From Gammaproteobacteria bacterium (GTDB lineage: Bacteria; Pseudomonadota; Gammaproteobacteria; Enterobacterales; GCA-2746155), in contig JAAGZM010000417.1 in assembly GCA_024206355.1 (NCBI GenBank), forward strand, positions 1-9,444: a stretch of DNA of 9,444 nt, given 5' to 3'. The notes below the pieces were generated by a model. It had not been told where the DNA came from, did not search any database, and saw only the letters and a list, made by a program, of their open reading frames with translations. Position numbers and translations under genes: made by a program. Positions 1-6,820 of the stretch are shown here, one piece after another; within the stretch, counting starts at the first letter, position 1; the number at the start of each line of letters is the position of its first letter.

Positions 1-171
1 AAAGATGGTGTTAGACTGATTGCCGAAACAAGAATGTATCACCCTAATATTAAAATCATCGCTATCTCTGGAGGATGTTCTTTCTTCTCATTAGCATTTT
101 TAGAGGCTGCAAATAAGCTAGGAGTCGCATATAGATTAGCTAAACCCTTTCAAGGTGAACAACTTATTTAA
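1..171 (+). CDS. Response regulator receiver domain protein, C-terminal part (5' end outside window)
   Basis: Frame 1 is open from the first base to a TAA at 169-171, giving 56 residues. They read as the second half of a CheY-like receiver domain. A DG-x-x-LI stretch opens helix 3. A hydrophobic strand (IKIIAISGG) follows, with Ser in the place of the conserved switch Ser/Thr. Then come an A-x-x-LGV turn and the KPF motif with the invariant Lys of the phosphorylation site. No output domain follows KPF, so this is probably a stand-alone receiver or a protein with its receiver at the C-terminus. The phospho-acceptor Asp lies upstream of the window. The protein ends only six residues after KPF, which is short for helix 5; the same frame continues past the stop with LIDKCFN and a second TAA at 193-195. 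Family assignment is firm; the partner kinase and output are unknown. Confidence 0.8.
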   Translation, partial: KDGVRLIAETRMYHPNIKIIAISGGCSFFSLAFLEAANKLGVAYRLAKPFQGEQLI

Positions 172-253
172 TTGATTGATAAGTGTTTTAACTAACTGTT
201 TTAATATTTATTCAATAGATATCAAAAATTTTCAAATAAAGCCCTTCAAACCC

Positions 254-289
254 TTGCAATCGCTGCAACTATCTGGTTAAATTGCGCGC
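254..289 (+). promoter_or_regulatory. Sigma-70 promoter of tRNA-Leu with extended -10 and GC-rich discriminator
   Basis: A -35 TTGCAA (254-259) is followed by a 17-bp spacer and a -10 TTAAAT (277-282). TGG lies directly before the -10, matching the extended -10 TGn element. The bases after the -10 are TGCGCGC (283-289). Such a GC-rich discriminator is typical of stable-RNA promoters under stringent (ppGpp) control, and this one stands out in AT-rich surroundings. The start site would fall near 289, leaving about 30 nt of leader before the tRNA. The rest of 172-319 shows nothing else convincing. Confidence 0.65.
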
Positions 290-319
290 TTCTAAAGTCA
301 ACAGCTTCTGATAGAAAAT

Positions 320-404
320 GCGGGAGTGGTGAAATTGGTATACACGCTGGTTTTAGGTACCAGTGCCGTGAGGCGTGAGAGTTCGAGTCTCTCCTCCCGC
401 ACCA
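320..404 (+). tRNA. tRNA-Leu (anticodon UAG)
   Basis: An 85-nt class II tRNA with an encoded CCA end (402-404). The acceptor stem is GCGGGAG (320-326) against CTCCCGC (394-400), with A401 as discriminator, as expected for leucine tRNAs. The anticodon stem CTGGT/ACCAG (347-351/359-363) encloses the loop TTTAGGT, placing anticodon TAG at 354-356, which reads CUN codons. A long variable arm (GCCGTGAGGC) and a GTTCGAG T-loop follow. It resembles E. coli leuW. There is no terminator between it and tig, so some transcripts may run on into tig. Confidence 0.97.
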
Positions 405-552
405 TTTTCAAATCATAGTTGTTGAAGCAATTCTTGGCATAGCTATTTATCATAAACTTTTAGCTGTAACCTGTTTATGTATAAGAAATGGCTGAATAAA
501 TTTAATCAGTAAAATGAATGGGTAGTAAAGTCCCAATTTGAGGTGTAATTCC

Positions 553-1863
553 ATGCAAGTTTCTGTAGAAACAACTACCGGTCTTGAGCGTAAAATGACT
601 ATCAGCGTCCCAGCAGATATTATTAATAATGACGTTAATAAAAAATTACAAAATTTAGCACGTACTCAAAAATTAGCTGGATTTAGACCTGGTAAGATCC
701 CAATGTCTGTTGTTAAAAAGCGTTTTGGTGGACATGTACGTCAGGAAGTCATGCAAGATGTTATGCAACGTTCATACTACGAAGCAATAAGCCAGGAAAA
801 ATTACAACCTGTTGGCCAACCAATGATTGCTCCAGGTGAAATTGAAGCTGGTAAAGATTTTGAATTTACCGCTACTTTTGAAGTTGCCCCTGAAGTAACT
901 GTTAATGACTTTAGTAAGTTGAATATAGAAAAGCCAGTTTCTGAAATTACTGACAAAGATTTAGATAAAATGCTAACTATGCTACAAAAGCAGCGTGGAA
1001 CCTGGGAACCTATTAAGCGAATGGCTAAAAAAGAAGATATGGTTATTATCGACTTTGATGGTTCGGTTGACGGTGAATCATTTGAAGGTGGAAGTTCTGA
1101 AGACTTTTCACTCATATTAGGTTCTGACTCAATGATTCCTGGATTTGAAAAGCAACTTCTTAAAGTGAAGAAGGGTGAAGAGCGTGAATTAGAAGTGACT
1201 TTTCCTGAAGACTACCATTCAGAAACTGTTGCTGGTAAAGATGCAATCTTTAAAGTGGTTGTTAAAGAAGTAAAAGGTATGAAGCTACCTGAGCTTGATG
1301 ATGATTTTTCTAAGCATTTTGGAATCGAAGAAGGCGGCATAGAAAAGTTGAAAGAAGAAATTAAAAATAATATGCAGCGTGAACTCGATACTACGCTTAA
1401 GAGTAAAGCTAAAGGCAATGTTCTTGATAGCTTGAAAGATAGTAATGAAGTTGATTTGCCAAAAGTTTTGATTGATCAAGAAATCGAAAGTATACGTCAA
1501 CAAACATTGGATCGGTTTAGCCAGCAAAATGGTGGTAATACAGCTGATCTACCTGAAATGCCAGCTGCTTTATTTGAAGAACAAGCGAAAGCACGTGTTA
1601 AGTTAATGTTATTGGTCACTGAAATTATTAAAGTTAATGGCATTAAAGTAGACCCCGATCGGGTTCGCTCAACCATTGAAGCCGCATCTGCAGCTTATGA
1701 TGAGCCTCAAGAAATGGTTAACTGGTATTATTCGAACCAGGAGCTATTACAGCAGGTTGAATCGAGCGTACTCGAAGAGCAGGTTGTTGATTTCATTCTC
1801 GAGTCTGCAAAGGTAACTGAAAAAAGCTGTGATTTTGACGAGTTGATGAACAAACAGGCCTAA
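553..1863 (+). CDS. tig: Trigger factor, ribosome-associated chaperone and peptidyl-prolyl isomerase
   Basis: Trigger factor docks on ribosomal protein L23 at the exit tunnel and shields nascent chains in the cytoplasm. The 436 residues match the E. coli protein (432) from start (MQVSVETT) to end (ELMNKQA). The N-terminal ribosome-binding domain carries the signature GFRPGK at 43-48. The FKBP-like PPIase domain spans roughly 160-245, with DFDGSVDG (167-174) and MIPGF (194-198). The rest forms the helical chaperone arms. ATG 553 is chosen over the in-frame TTG at 538 because it has a GAGG Shine-Dalgarno (540-543) nine bases upstream, and homologues begin MQVSVE. It stands first in the tig-clpP-clpX-lon run and is 148 bp after tRNA-Leu. 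A TATAAG at 480-485 could be a -10, but no good -35 accompanies it. No odd residues are seen. Confidence 0.98.
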   Translation: MQVSVETTTGLERKMTISVPADIINNDVNKKLQNLARTQKLAGFRPGKIPMSVVKKRFGGHVRQEVMQDVMQRSYYEAISQEKLQPVGQPMIAPGEIEAGKDFEFTATFEVAPEVTVNDFSKLNIEKPVSEITDKDLDKMLTMLQKQRGTWEPIKRMAKKEDMVIIDFDGSVDGESFEGGSSEDFSLILGSDSMIPGFEKQLLKVKKGEERELEVTFPEDYHSETVAGKDAIFKVVVKEVKGMKLPELDDDFSKHFGIEEGGIEKLKEEIKNNMQRELDTTLKSKAKGNVLDSLKDSNEVDLPKVLIDQEIESIRQQTLDRFSQQNGGNTADLPEMPAALFEEQAKARVKLMLLVTEIIKVNGIKVDPDRVRSTIEAASAAYDEPQEMVNWYYSNQELLQQVESSVLEEQVVDFILESAKVTEKSCDFDELMNKQA

Positions 1864-1865
1864 CA

Positions 1866-1895
1866 TTAACCAGTGTTTTTTTGTTATGCTATTTT
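1866..1895 (+). promoter_or_regulatory. Possible sigma-70 promoter of clpP
   Basis: TTAACC (1866-1871, four of six to consensus) lies 18 bp before TATTTT (1890-1895), which is preceded by TGC matching the extended -10 TGn. The predicted start site, near 1902, would leave a leader of about 29 nt. The match is modest and the sequence is AT-rich, so chance is a real alternative. clpP could equally be read from upstream tig transcription, because no terminator separates the two genes. Confidence 0.3.
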
Positions 1896-1930
1896 AAATT
1901 TCTAGCTAACTAATTTTGGAAGAACTGTAA

Positions 1931-2548
1931 ATGAATGATTTATTCGGTATGGAAACAAAAAATCTAGGACTTATTCCTGTTGTTGTAGAACAAACAGCGA
2001 AAGGAGAGCGTTCCTACGACATTTATTCTCGCTTATTAAAAGAGCGTGTCATCTTTTTAGTAGGTCCTGTGGATGATCAGGTAGCTAATTTGGTGGTTGC
2101 TCAGTTATTATTTCTTGAGTCAGAAAATCCAGATAAAGATATTTCTCTCTATATTAACTCACCAGGTGGTTCGGTGACGGCTGGAATGTCAATATATGAC
2201 ACTATGCAGTTTGTTAAACCTGAAATTAGCACTTTATGTATTGGACAAGCTTGTAGCATGGGCGCATTCCTACTTACAGGTGGAGCAAAAGGAAAGAGAT
2301 TTGCACTACCTAACTCTCGTATGATGATCCATCAACCTTTAGGTGGTTTTCAGGGTCAGGCTTCTGATATTGAAATTCATGCTAAAGAAATTTTAGCTCT
2401 CAAAGAGAAGCTCAATCAGATAATGGCAGACAACACTGGGCAAGATATGAAAGCGATCTCTAAAGACACAGATAGAGACAACTTCATGAGTTCAGATGAT
2501 GCTGTCAAATACGGTTTGATTGATAAAGTATTAAATACTAGAGATTAA
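1931..2548 (+). CDS. clpP: ClpP, ATP-dependent Clp protease proteolytic subunit
   Basis: ClpP forms the double-ring serine peptidase chamber that degrades proteins unfolded by ClpX or ClpA. The product is 205 residues, against 207 in E. coli. The catalytic triad is complete: Ser109 in QACSMGAFLL, His134 in MMIHQPLGG and Asp183 in DRDNF, each two residues before its E. coli precursor counterpart. The oxyanion-hole glycines are in SPGG (77-80). By alignment, self-processing would remove the first 12 residues and leave a mature chain starting near G13 (GLIPVVVEQ). The start at ATG 1931 has a GGAAGA ribosome site (1918-1923) seven bases upstream; the in-frame Met7 has none. It lies 67 bp after tig and 147 bp before its partner clpX, the usual arrangement. 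Confidence 0.98.
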   Translation: MNDLFGMETKNLGLIPVVVEQTAKGERSYDIYSRLLKERVIFLVGPVDDQVANLVVAQLLFLESENPDKDISLYINSPGGSVTAGMSIYDTMQFVKPEISTLCIGQACSMGAFLLTGGAKGKRFALPNSRMMIHQPLGGFQGQASDIEIHAKEILALKEKLNQIMADNTGQDMKAISKDTDRDNFMSSDDAVKYGLIDKVLNTRD

Positions 2549-2695
2549 AAAGTGTGCTAGCAGGGTGATTTTACGTTGTTAGCGTCACTAATTAGCTAAA
2601 AAGTCCATTTTTTACTAACTCACCCCTTGCACAATTCTAAAAATCATTGAAAAATAGACATATTAGTATTTATGTAATCTGAATAAGGATAATCG

Positions 2696-3997
2696 ATGAG
2701 TGATAATCGAAAACAAAGTTCTGACGATAATGGAAAATTACTCTACTGTTCTTTTTGTGGAAAGAGTCAGCATGAAGTAAGAAAACTGATAGCAGGACCA
2801 TCTGTATTTATCTGTGATGAATGTGTCGAGTTGTGTAATGACATCATTCGTGAAGAAGTTCAAGAAACAATTACTGAATCTGAAGAAGCTCGTTTGCCAA
2901 AGCCATTAGAAATTCATACATCACTTAATGAATACGTAATAGGTCAAGAGTTTGCGAAGAAAGTTTTGTCGGTTGCAGTTTATAATCATTATAAACGTCT
3001 AAATTATGATGAACGAAATGCAAAAAATAACGAAGACGTGGAACTTGGTAAAAGTAATATTTTATTATTGGGTCCAACTGGTAGTGGTAAAACCTTACTG
3101 GCAGAAACACTTGCTCGATTGTTGAATGTGCCATTCACTATTGCTGATGCAACAACATTAACCGAAGCGGGTTATGTTGGTGAGGATGTTGAAAATATCA
3201 TCCAAAAGTTATTGCAAAAGTGTGATTATGATGTTGATAAAGCTCAAAATGGTATTGTTTACATCGATGAGATTGATAAAGTTTCGCGTAAGGCGGAAAA
3301 TCCTTCAATTACTCGTGATGTGTCTGGTGAAGGTGTTCAACAGGCCCTTTTGAAGTTAATTGAAGGAACTGTTGCTTCTATTCCTCCTCAAGGTGGTAGA
3401 AAGCACCCTCAGCAAGAATTTCTCCAAGTAGATACCTCTAATATTCTATTTATCTGTGGTGGTGCATTTGCAGGCCTTGATAAAATTATCAGAAACCGCT
3501 CTGAAAAAGGTGGCATTGGTTTTTCTGCTGAAGTTCATAGTAAAGATGAAACGAAGACATTTGGTGATTCTTTAAAAGAGGTCGAACCAGAAGATTTAGT
3601 GAGGTATGGTTTGATTCCAGAATTTGTTGGTCGATTACCTGTTATCGCTATATTAGAAGAGTTGGATGAGTCTGCACTTATTCAGATCCTCAAAGAGCCA
3701 AGAAATGCACTAACTAAACAATATAACCGCCTCTTTGAAATGGAAGGCGCAACGTTAGAGTTACGAGATGATGCACTAGCAGCGATTGCGCGCAAGGCAA
3801 TGAAGAGACAAACAGGTGCTCGTGGATTACGATCTATTCTTGAGGATGTATTACTTGAAACGATGTATTCATTACCTTCAGCAGAGGGCGTAACGAAAGT
3901 AGCGATTGATGGAGCTGTTATTGATGGTGAGTCAGAACCCTTGTTGATTTATGAGAACAGCGAAATGCCACAGGACAAGATCGCATCTTCAGAGTAA
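2696..3997 (+). CDS. clpX: ClpX, AAA+ unfoldase of the ClpXP protease
   Basis: ClpX is the hexameric ATPase that recognises tagged substrates (ssrA and others), unfolds them and threads them into ClpP. The 433 residues show the full family layout. The N-terminal zinc-binding domain has Cys18, Cys21, Cys40 and Cys43. Walker A is GPTGSGKT (126-133) and Walker B is IVYIDEIDK (187-195). The pore-1 loop GYVG (159-162) and the RKH substrate loop (235-237) are present. The ClpP-docking IGF tripeptide is at 274-276, and the sensor-2 GAR is at 374-376. The intact IGF loop, next to an intact clpP, indicates a working ClpXP. The ATG has an AAGGA ribosome site (2685-2689) six bases upstream. The 147-bp gap from clpP holds no clear promoter or T-tailed terminator, so cotranscription with clpP is likely. 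Confidence 0.98.
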   Translation: MSDNRKQSSDDNGKLLYCSFCGKSQHEVRKLIAGPSVFICDECVELCNDIIREEVQETITESEEARLPKPLEIHTSLNEYVIGQEFAKKVLSVAVYNHYKRLNYDERNAKNNEDVELGKSNILLLGPTGSGKTLLAETLARLLNVPFTIADATTLTEAGYVGEDVENIIQKLLQKCDYDVDKAQNGIVYIDEIDKVSRKAENPSITRDVSGEGVQQALLKLIEGTVASIPPQGGRKHPQQEFLQVDTSNILFICGGAFAGLDKIIRNRSEKGGIGFSAEVHSKDETKTFGDSLKEVEPEDLVRYGLIPEFVGRLPVIAILEELDESALIQILKEPRNALTKQYNRLFEMEGATLELRDDALAAIARKAMKRQTGARGLRSILEDVLLETMYSLPSAEGVTKVAIDGAVIDGESEPLLIYENSEMPQDKIASSE

Positions 3998-4058
3998 TTT
4001 ATGACTTTTTAACAACATCCTCCCATGATTTTATATTTTGTCTTTTTTCAATGTTAGG

Positions 4059-4085
4059 TTGAAGGATGGTGAAATATACCCATAT
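4059..4085 (+). promoter_or_regulatory. Sigma-32 (RpoH) heat-shock promoter of lon
   Basis: TTGAAG (4059-4064) matches the sigma-32 -35 TTGAAA at five of six bases. After a 13-bp spacer, ACCCATAT (4078-4085) matches the -10 CCCCATnT at all but its first base. The spacing is that of E. coli heat-shock promoters, where lon is an established sigma-32 regulon member. Transcription would start near 4090-4092, about 72 nt before the lon ATG. No comparable match was seen before tig, clpP or clpX. The RpoH assignment is inferred from motif and context. Confidence 0.7.
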
Positions 4086-4101
4086 ACTACAGTACACCTA
4101 T

Positions 4102-4134
4102 GAAATTTTTCGTTTATACTTAAACGATGATTTC
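4102..4134 (+). other. Stem-loop in the lon 5' leader
   Basis: CGTTTA (4111-4116) and TAAACG (4121-4126) form a perfect six-pair stem around a TACT loop. Flanking GAAAT (4102-4106) and ATTTC (4130-4134) add five outer pairs across a small internal loop. It lies downstream of the predicted sigma-32 start and upstream of the lon ribosome site, so it would be part of the mRNA leader. It has no T-tract after it and is not a terminator. Its function is unknown. Confidence 0.4.
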
Positions 4135-4144
4135 AAATAATTAA

Positions 4145-4163
4145 TATTCAGAGAATTTGAATA
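4145..4163 (+). promoter_or_regulatory. Hairpin holding the lon ribosome-binding site in its loop
   Basis: TATTCA (4145-4150) pairs with TGAATA (4158-4163), leaving the seven-base loop GAGAATT. The loop contains most of the AGAGAA ribosome site, and the stem ends immediately before the ATG at 4164. Five of the six pairs are A-U. Such a weak stem over a start region could modulate translation or melt with heat. The pairing is seen in the sequence; any regulatory role is inference. Confidence 0.35.
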
Positions 4164-6566
4164 ATGGAAGAAATATTGGCTGTTAATGATTTTCCTGTTT
4201 TACCACTACGTGATGTCGTTGTATTTCCACGTATGGTTATTCCTCTTTTTGTCGGCAGAGATCGATCGATTTCTGCGTTAGAGCTGGCTACAAATGCAGA
4301 TAAGCAAATCTTACTTATTGCGCAAAAGTTAGCCGGTGAAGATAGTCCAACAGCTAAGAATGTTTTTAAGGTTGGATGTCTTGCGAATATCCTACAGTTA
4401 TTAAAACTACCTGATGGAAATGTTAAGGTTTTAGTGGAAGGTGTACGCCGCGTAGAAATCACCAACTTTCATGAACAAGATGATGTATTGACTGCAACAA
4501 TAAATCCTGAAGTAGGTGAAATTTTACCTGCTGAAGATGAGCAGCTACTTCTACGTAAGTTGCTTTGTACTTTTGAGAACTATGTTAAATTACATCGTAA
4601 AATTCCCCAAGAGATACTTAGCTCACTCACTGGTATTGAAGATCCTAGTCGTTTGACTGACACTATTGCAGCACACTTACAACTCAAAGTTAGCCAAAAA
4701 CAAGAAATCTTGGAAATGCAAGATGTTAGCCTCAGGGGTGAGCATTTAATAGGATTGATGGATAGTGAAATTGACATGCTACATCTTGATAAAAAAATTC
4801 GGACGCGTGTTAAAAAGCAAATGGAAAAAAGCCAGCGAGACTATTACCTTAATGAGAAAATGAAGGCGATACAAAAGGAATTGGGTGAAACAGAAGAAGG
4901 TAAAAGTGAATTTGAAGAACTTGAACAAAAAATACAAGATTCCGGCATGTCTAAAGAAGCATTAAAAAAGACTAATGCAGAATTTAAGAAATTGAAAATG
5001 ATGTCCCCCATGTCTGCTGAAGCGACAGTGGTTAGAAGTTATATCGATTGGATGCTAAACATTCCTTGGAAGAAAAAATCAAGAGTTCGTAAAGATTTGG
5101 CTGGGGCTGAAAAAATTCTTGAACATGATCATTACGGTTTAGAAAAAGTTAAAGAGCGCATTCTTGAGTATCTAGCGGTACAGCAAAGGGTCAATAAGCT
5201 AAAAGGACCTATATTGTGCCTCGTAGGACCTCCTGGAGTAGGAAAGACCTCTCTTGGTGAGTCTATTGCGAAATCAACGGGAAGAAAGTTTATTCGTATG
5301 TCTCTCGGTGGTGTTAGAGATGAAGCTGAAATTCGTGGTCATAGAAGAACTTATGTTGGTTCTTTACCTGGAAAGATAGTACAAAAAATGGCAAAGGTTG
5401 AAGTTAAGAACCCAATGTTCTTGCTTGATGAGATAGATAAGATGACCAGCGATATGCGAGGTGATCCTGCTTCTGCTTTATTAGAGGTTTTAGATCCTGA
5501 ACAAAATACAACCTTCAATGATCATTATCTCGAAGTTGATTATGATTTATCAGATGTTATGTTTGTAGCGACGGCTAATACAATGAATATTCCAGCTCCT
5601 TTATTAGACAGGATGGAAGTTATACGTTTGTCTGGTTATACCGAAGATGAAAAACTTAATATTGCAACGCGATATTTATTGCCTAAACAAATGGAGAATA
5701 ATGGTCTTAAGGATAATGAGTTAAGCATTGATCAAAAAGCCATACTCGATATTATTCGATACTACACTCGCGAAGCTGGTGTTAGAGGATTAGAAAGAGA
5801 GCTTGCAAAAGTTTGTCGTAAAACAATCAAACAAATAATGCTGAGTGCTAGAACTAAATCGAAGAAAGCTAAATCTGTAAAAGTCACACCAAAGAATTTA
5901 GGTAAATACTTAGGTGTTCGTCGAGCTGATTACGGTAAAGCCAGTGAAAAATCAGAAGTTGGTCAGGTAACTGGACTTGCTTGGACAGAGGTTGGTGGTG
6001 AATTGCTAACTATTGAGACGGTTGCAAATGAAGGTAAAGGCAAAACTACTTTCACTGGCTCTTTAGGCGATGTAATGACTGAATCTATTCAGGCGGCATT
6101 AACTGTTGTACGATCTCGTGCTGATATTCTTGGTATCAATAAAGATTTTTACGAAAAAACAGATATTCATGTGCATGTTCCTGAAGGAGCCACTCCAAAA
6201 GATGGGCCAAGTGCAGGAATAGGTATGTGTACTGCAATTGTATCATCATTAACAGGAATAGCTGTTTCATCTAATGTGGCGATGACAGGTGAGATTACTC
6301 TCAGAGGTGAAGTATTACCTATCGGTGGCTTGAAAGAAAAGTTACTTGCTGCTCATCGTGGTGGCATTACTCATGTGATAATACCGAAAGAAAACGAACG
6401 TGATCTTGAAGAAATACCAGGAAAAATTAAAAAAGATATCAAAATTTCACCTGTCCAATGGATAGATGATGTATTGGAAATAGCACTTGTTCAGAGGGCG
6501 GTGCCTTTGATCAGTGATACAGTTTTAACGGATAATAAATCGTCAAATGAAGTTAATGCTCATTAG
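4164..6566 (+). CDS. lon: Lon, ATP-dependent serine protease (LonA type)
   Basis: Lon is a soluble cytoplasmic hexamer that degrades misfolded proteins and short-lived regulators, with ATPase and protease in one chain. The 800 residues (784 in E. coli) contain the N-terminal substrate-binding domain (about 10-205), starting at the PVLPLRDVVVFP stretch, and a coiled helical linker (about 210-300). The AAA+ module has Walker A GPPGVGKT (355-362) and Walker B FLLDEIDK (419-426). The C-terminal protease domain (about 600-780) carries the Ser-Lys dyad: Ser683 in DGPSAG and Lys726 in GGLKEK, spaced 43 residues as in E. coli. No transmembrane segment is present, so this is not LonB. The ATG has AGAGAA (4150-4155) eight bases upstream. 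The gene is probably heat-inducible from the sigma-32 site at 4059 and is followed by a likely terminator. The last 20 or so residues are a polar, unconserved tail. Confidence 0.98.
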   Translation: MEEILAVNDFPVLPLRDVVVFPRMVIPLFVGRDRSISALELATNADKQILLIAQKLAGEDSPTAKNVFKVGCLANILQLLKLPDGNVKVLVEGVRRVEITNFHEQDDVLTATINPEVGEILPAEDEQLLLRKLLCTFENYVKLHRKIPQEILSSLTGIEDPSRLTDTIAAHLQLKVSQKQEILEMQDVSLRGEHLIGLMDSEIDMLHLDKKIRTRVKKQMEKSQRDYYLNEKMKAIQKELGETEEGKSEFEELEQKIQDSGMSKEALKKTNAEFKKLKMMSPMSAEATVVRSYIDWMLNIPWKKKSRVRKDLAGAEKILEHDHYGLEKVKERILEYLAVQQRVNKLKGPILCLVGPPGVGKTSLGESIAKSTGRKFIRMSLGGVRDEAEIRGHRRTYVGSLPGKIVQKMAKVEVKNPMFLLDEIDKMTSDMRGDPASALLEVLDPEQNTTFNDHYLEVDYDLSDVMFVATANTMNIPAPLLDRMEVIRLSGYTEDEKLNIATRYLLPKQMENNGLKDNELSIDQKAILDIIRYYTREAGVRGLERELAKVCRKTIKQIMLSARTKSKKAKSVKVTPKNLGKYLGVRRADYGKASEKSEVGQVTGLAWTEVGGELLTIETVANEGKGKTTFTGSLGDVMTESIQAALTVVRSRADILGINKDFYEKTDIHVHVPEGATPKDGPSAGIGMCTAIVSSLTGIAVSSNVAMTGEITLRGEVLPIGGLKEKLLAAHRGGITHVIIPKENERDLEEIPGKIKKDIKISPVQWIDDVLEIALVQRAVPLISDTVLTDNKSSNEVNAH

Positions 6567-6625
6567 TAAAAATTATTTCTGTTGACAAATCAATAAAAGT
6601 GTAAATCTCTTTTGATGAATAAATA

Positions 6626-6666
6626 GGCATTTTTTGTTAAAAAAAGCCATATTTTTCGTGGCTTTT
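6626..6666 (+). terminator. Probable intrinsic terminator after lon (two overlapping hairpins)
   Basis: Two alternative hairpins share a GCC at 6646-6648. In the first, GGC and TTTTTT (6626-6635) pair with AAAAAA and GCC (6639-6648), and an ATATTTTT tail follows. In the second, AAAAGCCA (6642-6649) pairs with TGGCTTTT (6659-6666) around a nine-base loop. Either resembles a rho-independent terminator, but GC content in the stems is low and termination may be leaky. The position between lon and the hupB promoter fits. Confidence 0.5.
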
Positions 6667-6696
6667 AAGAGAATTTGCATTTTTATCAGATCTTGC

Positions 6697-6726
6697 TTGA
6701 CAGGTTGTTCTGACTGTTGGTATAAA
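6697..6726 (+). promoter_or_regulatory. Strong sigma-70 promoter of hupB
   Basis: A perfect -35 TTGACA (6697-6702) is followed by an 18-bp spacer and a -10 TATAAA (6721-6726, five of six). TGG directly before the -10 supplies an extended -10 element. The start site should be near 6733, giving an unusually long leader of about 88 nt. A strong, separate promoter fits an abundant nucleoid protein and uncouples hupB from lon heat-shock control. Confidence 0.8.
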
Positions 6727-6744
6727 CACTACACCGCACATGGA

Positions 6745-6786
6745 GGCAGAATAATAATCAGCAGAATAATCTCTGATATTACTGCC
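6745..6786 (+). other. Imperfect stem-loop in the hupB leader
   Basis: GGCAG (6745-6749) pairs with CTGCC (6782-6786), and ATCAG (6757-6761) pairs with CTGAT (6773-6777) inside it. Three further A-U pairs lie between the two blocks, and an 11-base loop closes the structure. It sits wholly in the predicted untranslated leader, about 22 bases before the AAGGGGA ribosome site. There is no T-tract after it. A role in mRNA stability or translational control is possible but not shown. Confidence 0.4.
6746..6770 (+). repeat. Pair of 10-bp direct repeats in the hupB leader
   Basis: GCAGAATAAT occurs at 6746-6755 and again, exactly, at 6761-6770. Start-to-start distance is 15 bp and the gap between copies is five bases. 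Both copies are within the leader stem-loop region downstream of the hupB promoter. They could be a local duplication or a paired protein- or RNA-binding site. Confidence 0.7.
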
Positions 6787-6820
6787 AAAAATATAATTAA
6801 TCTCTTTAAGGGGAACTTTT

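Noticed and set aside
422..453. Promoter before tig formed by TTGAAG (422-427) and TATCAT (448-453)
   Set aside because: The spacer is 20 bp, too long. With TATTTA (444-449) spacing is right but only three -10 bases match. No sigma-32 -10 is present either.
1862..1882. Terminator after tig with a seven-T run
   Set aside because: Only a four-pair AACA/TGTT stem precedes the T-run, too weak for intrinsic termination.
2647..2678. Promoter just before clpX (TTGAAA at 2647)
   Set aside because: The correctly spaced -10 (TATGTA) matches three of six bases; the better TGTAAT is 20 bp away.
3998..4163. CIRCE/HrcA operator in the lon upstream region
   Set aside because: No TTAGCACTC-N9-GAGTGCTAA sequence is present; the heat-shock signal here is sigma-32-like.
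6582..6606. A second promoter with TTGACA at 6582 before hupB
   Set aside because: The -35 is perfect, but no -10-like hexamer occurs at 16-18 bp; GTAAAT at 6601 is only 13 bp away, and the terminator lies downstream.
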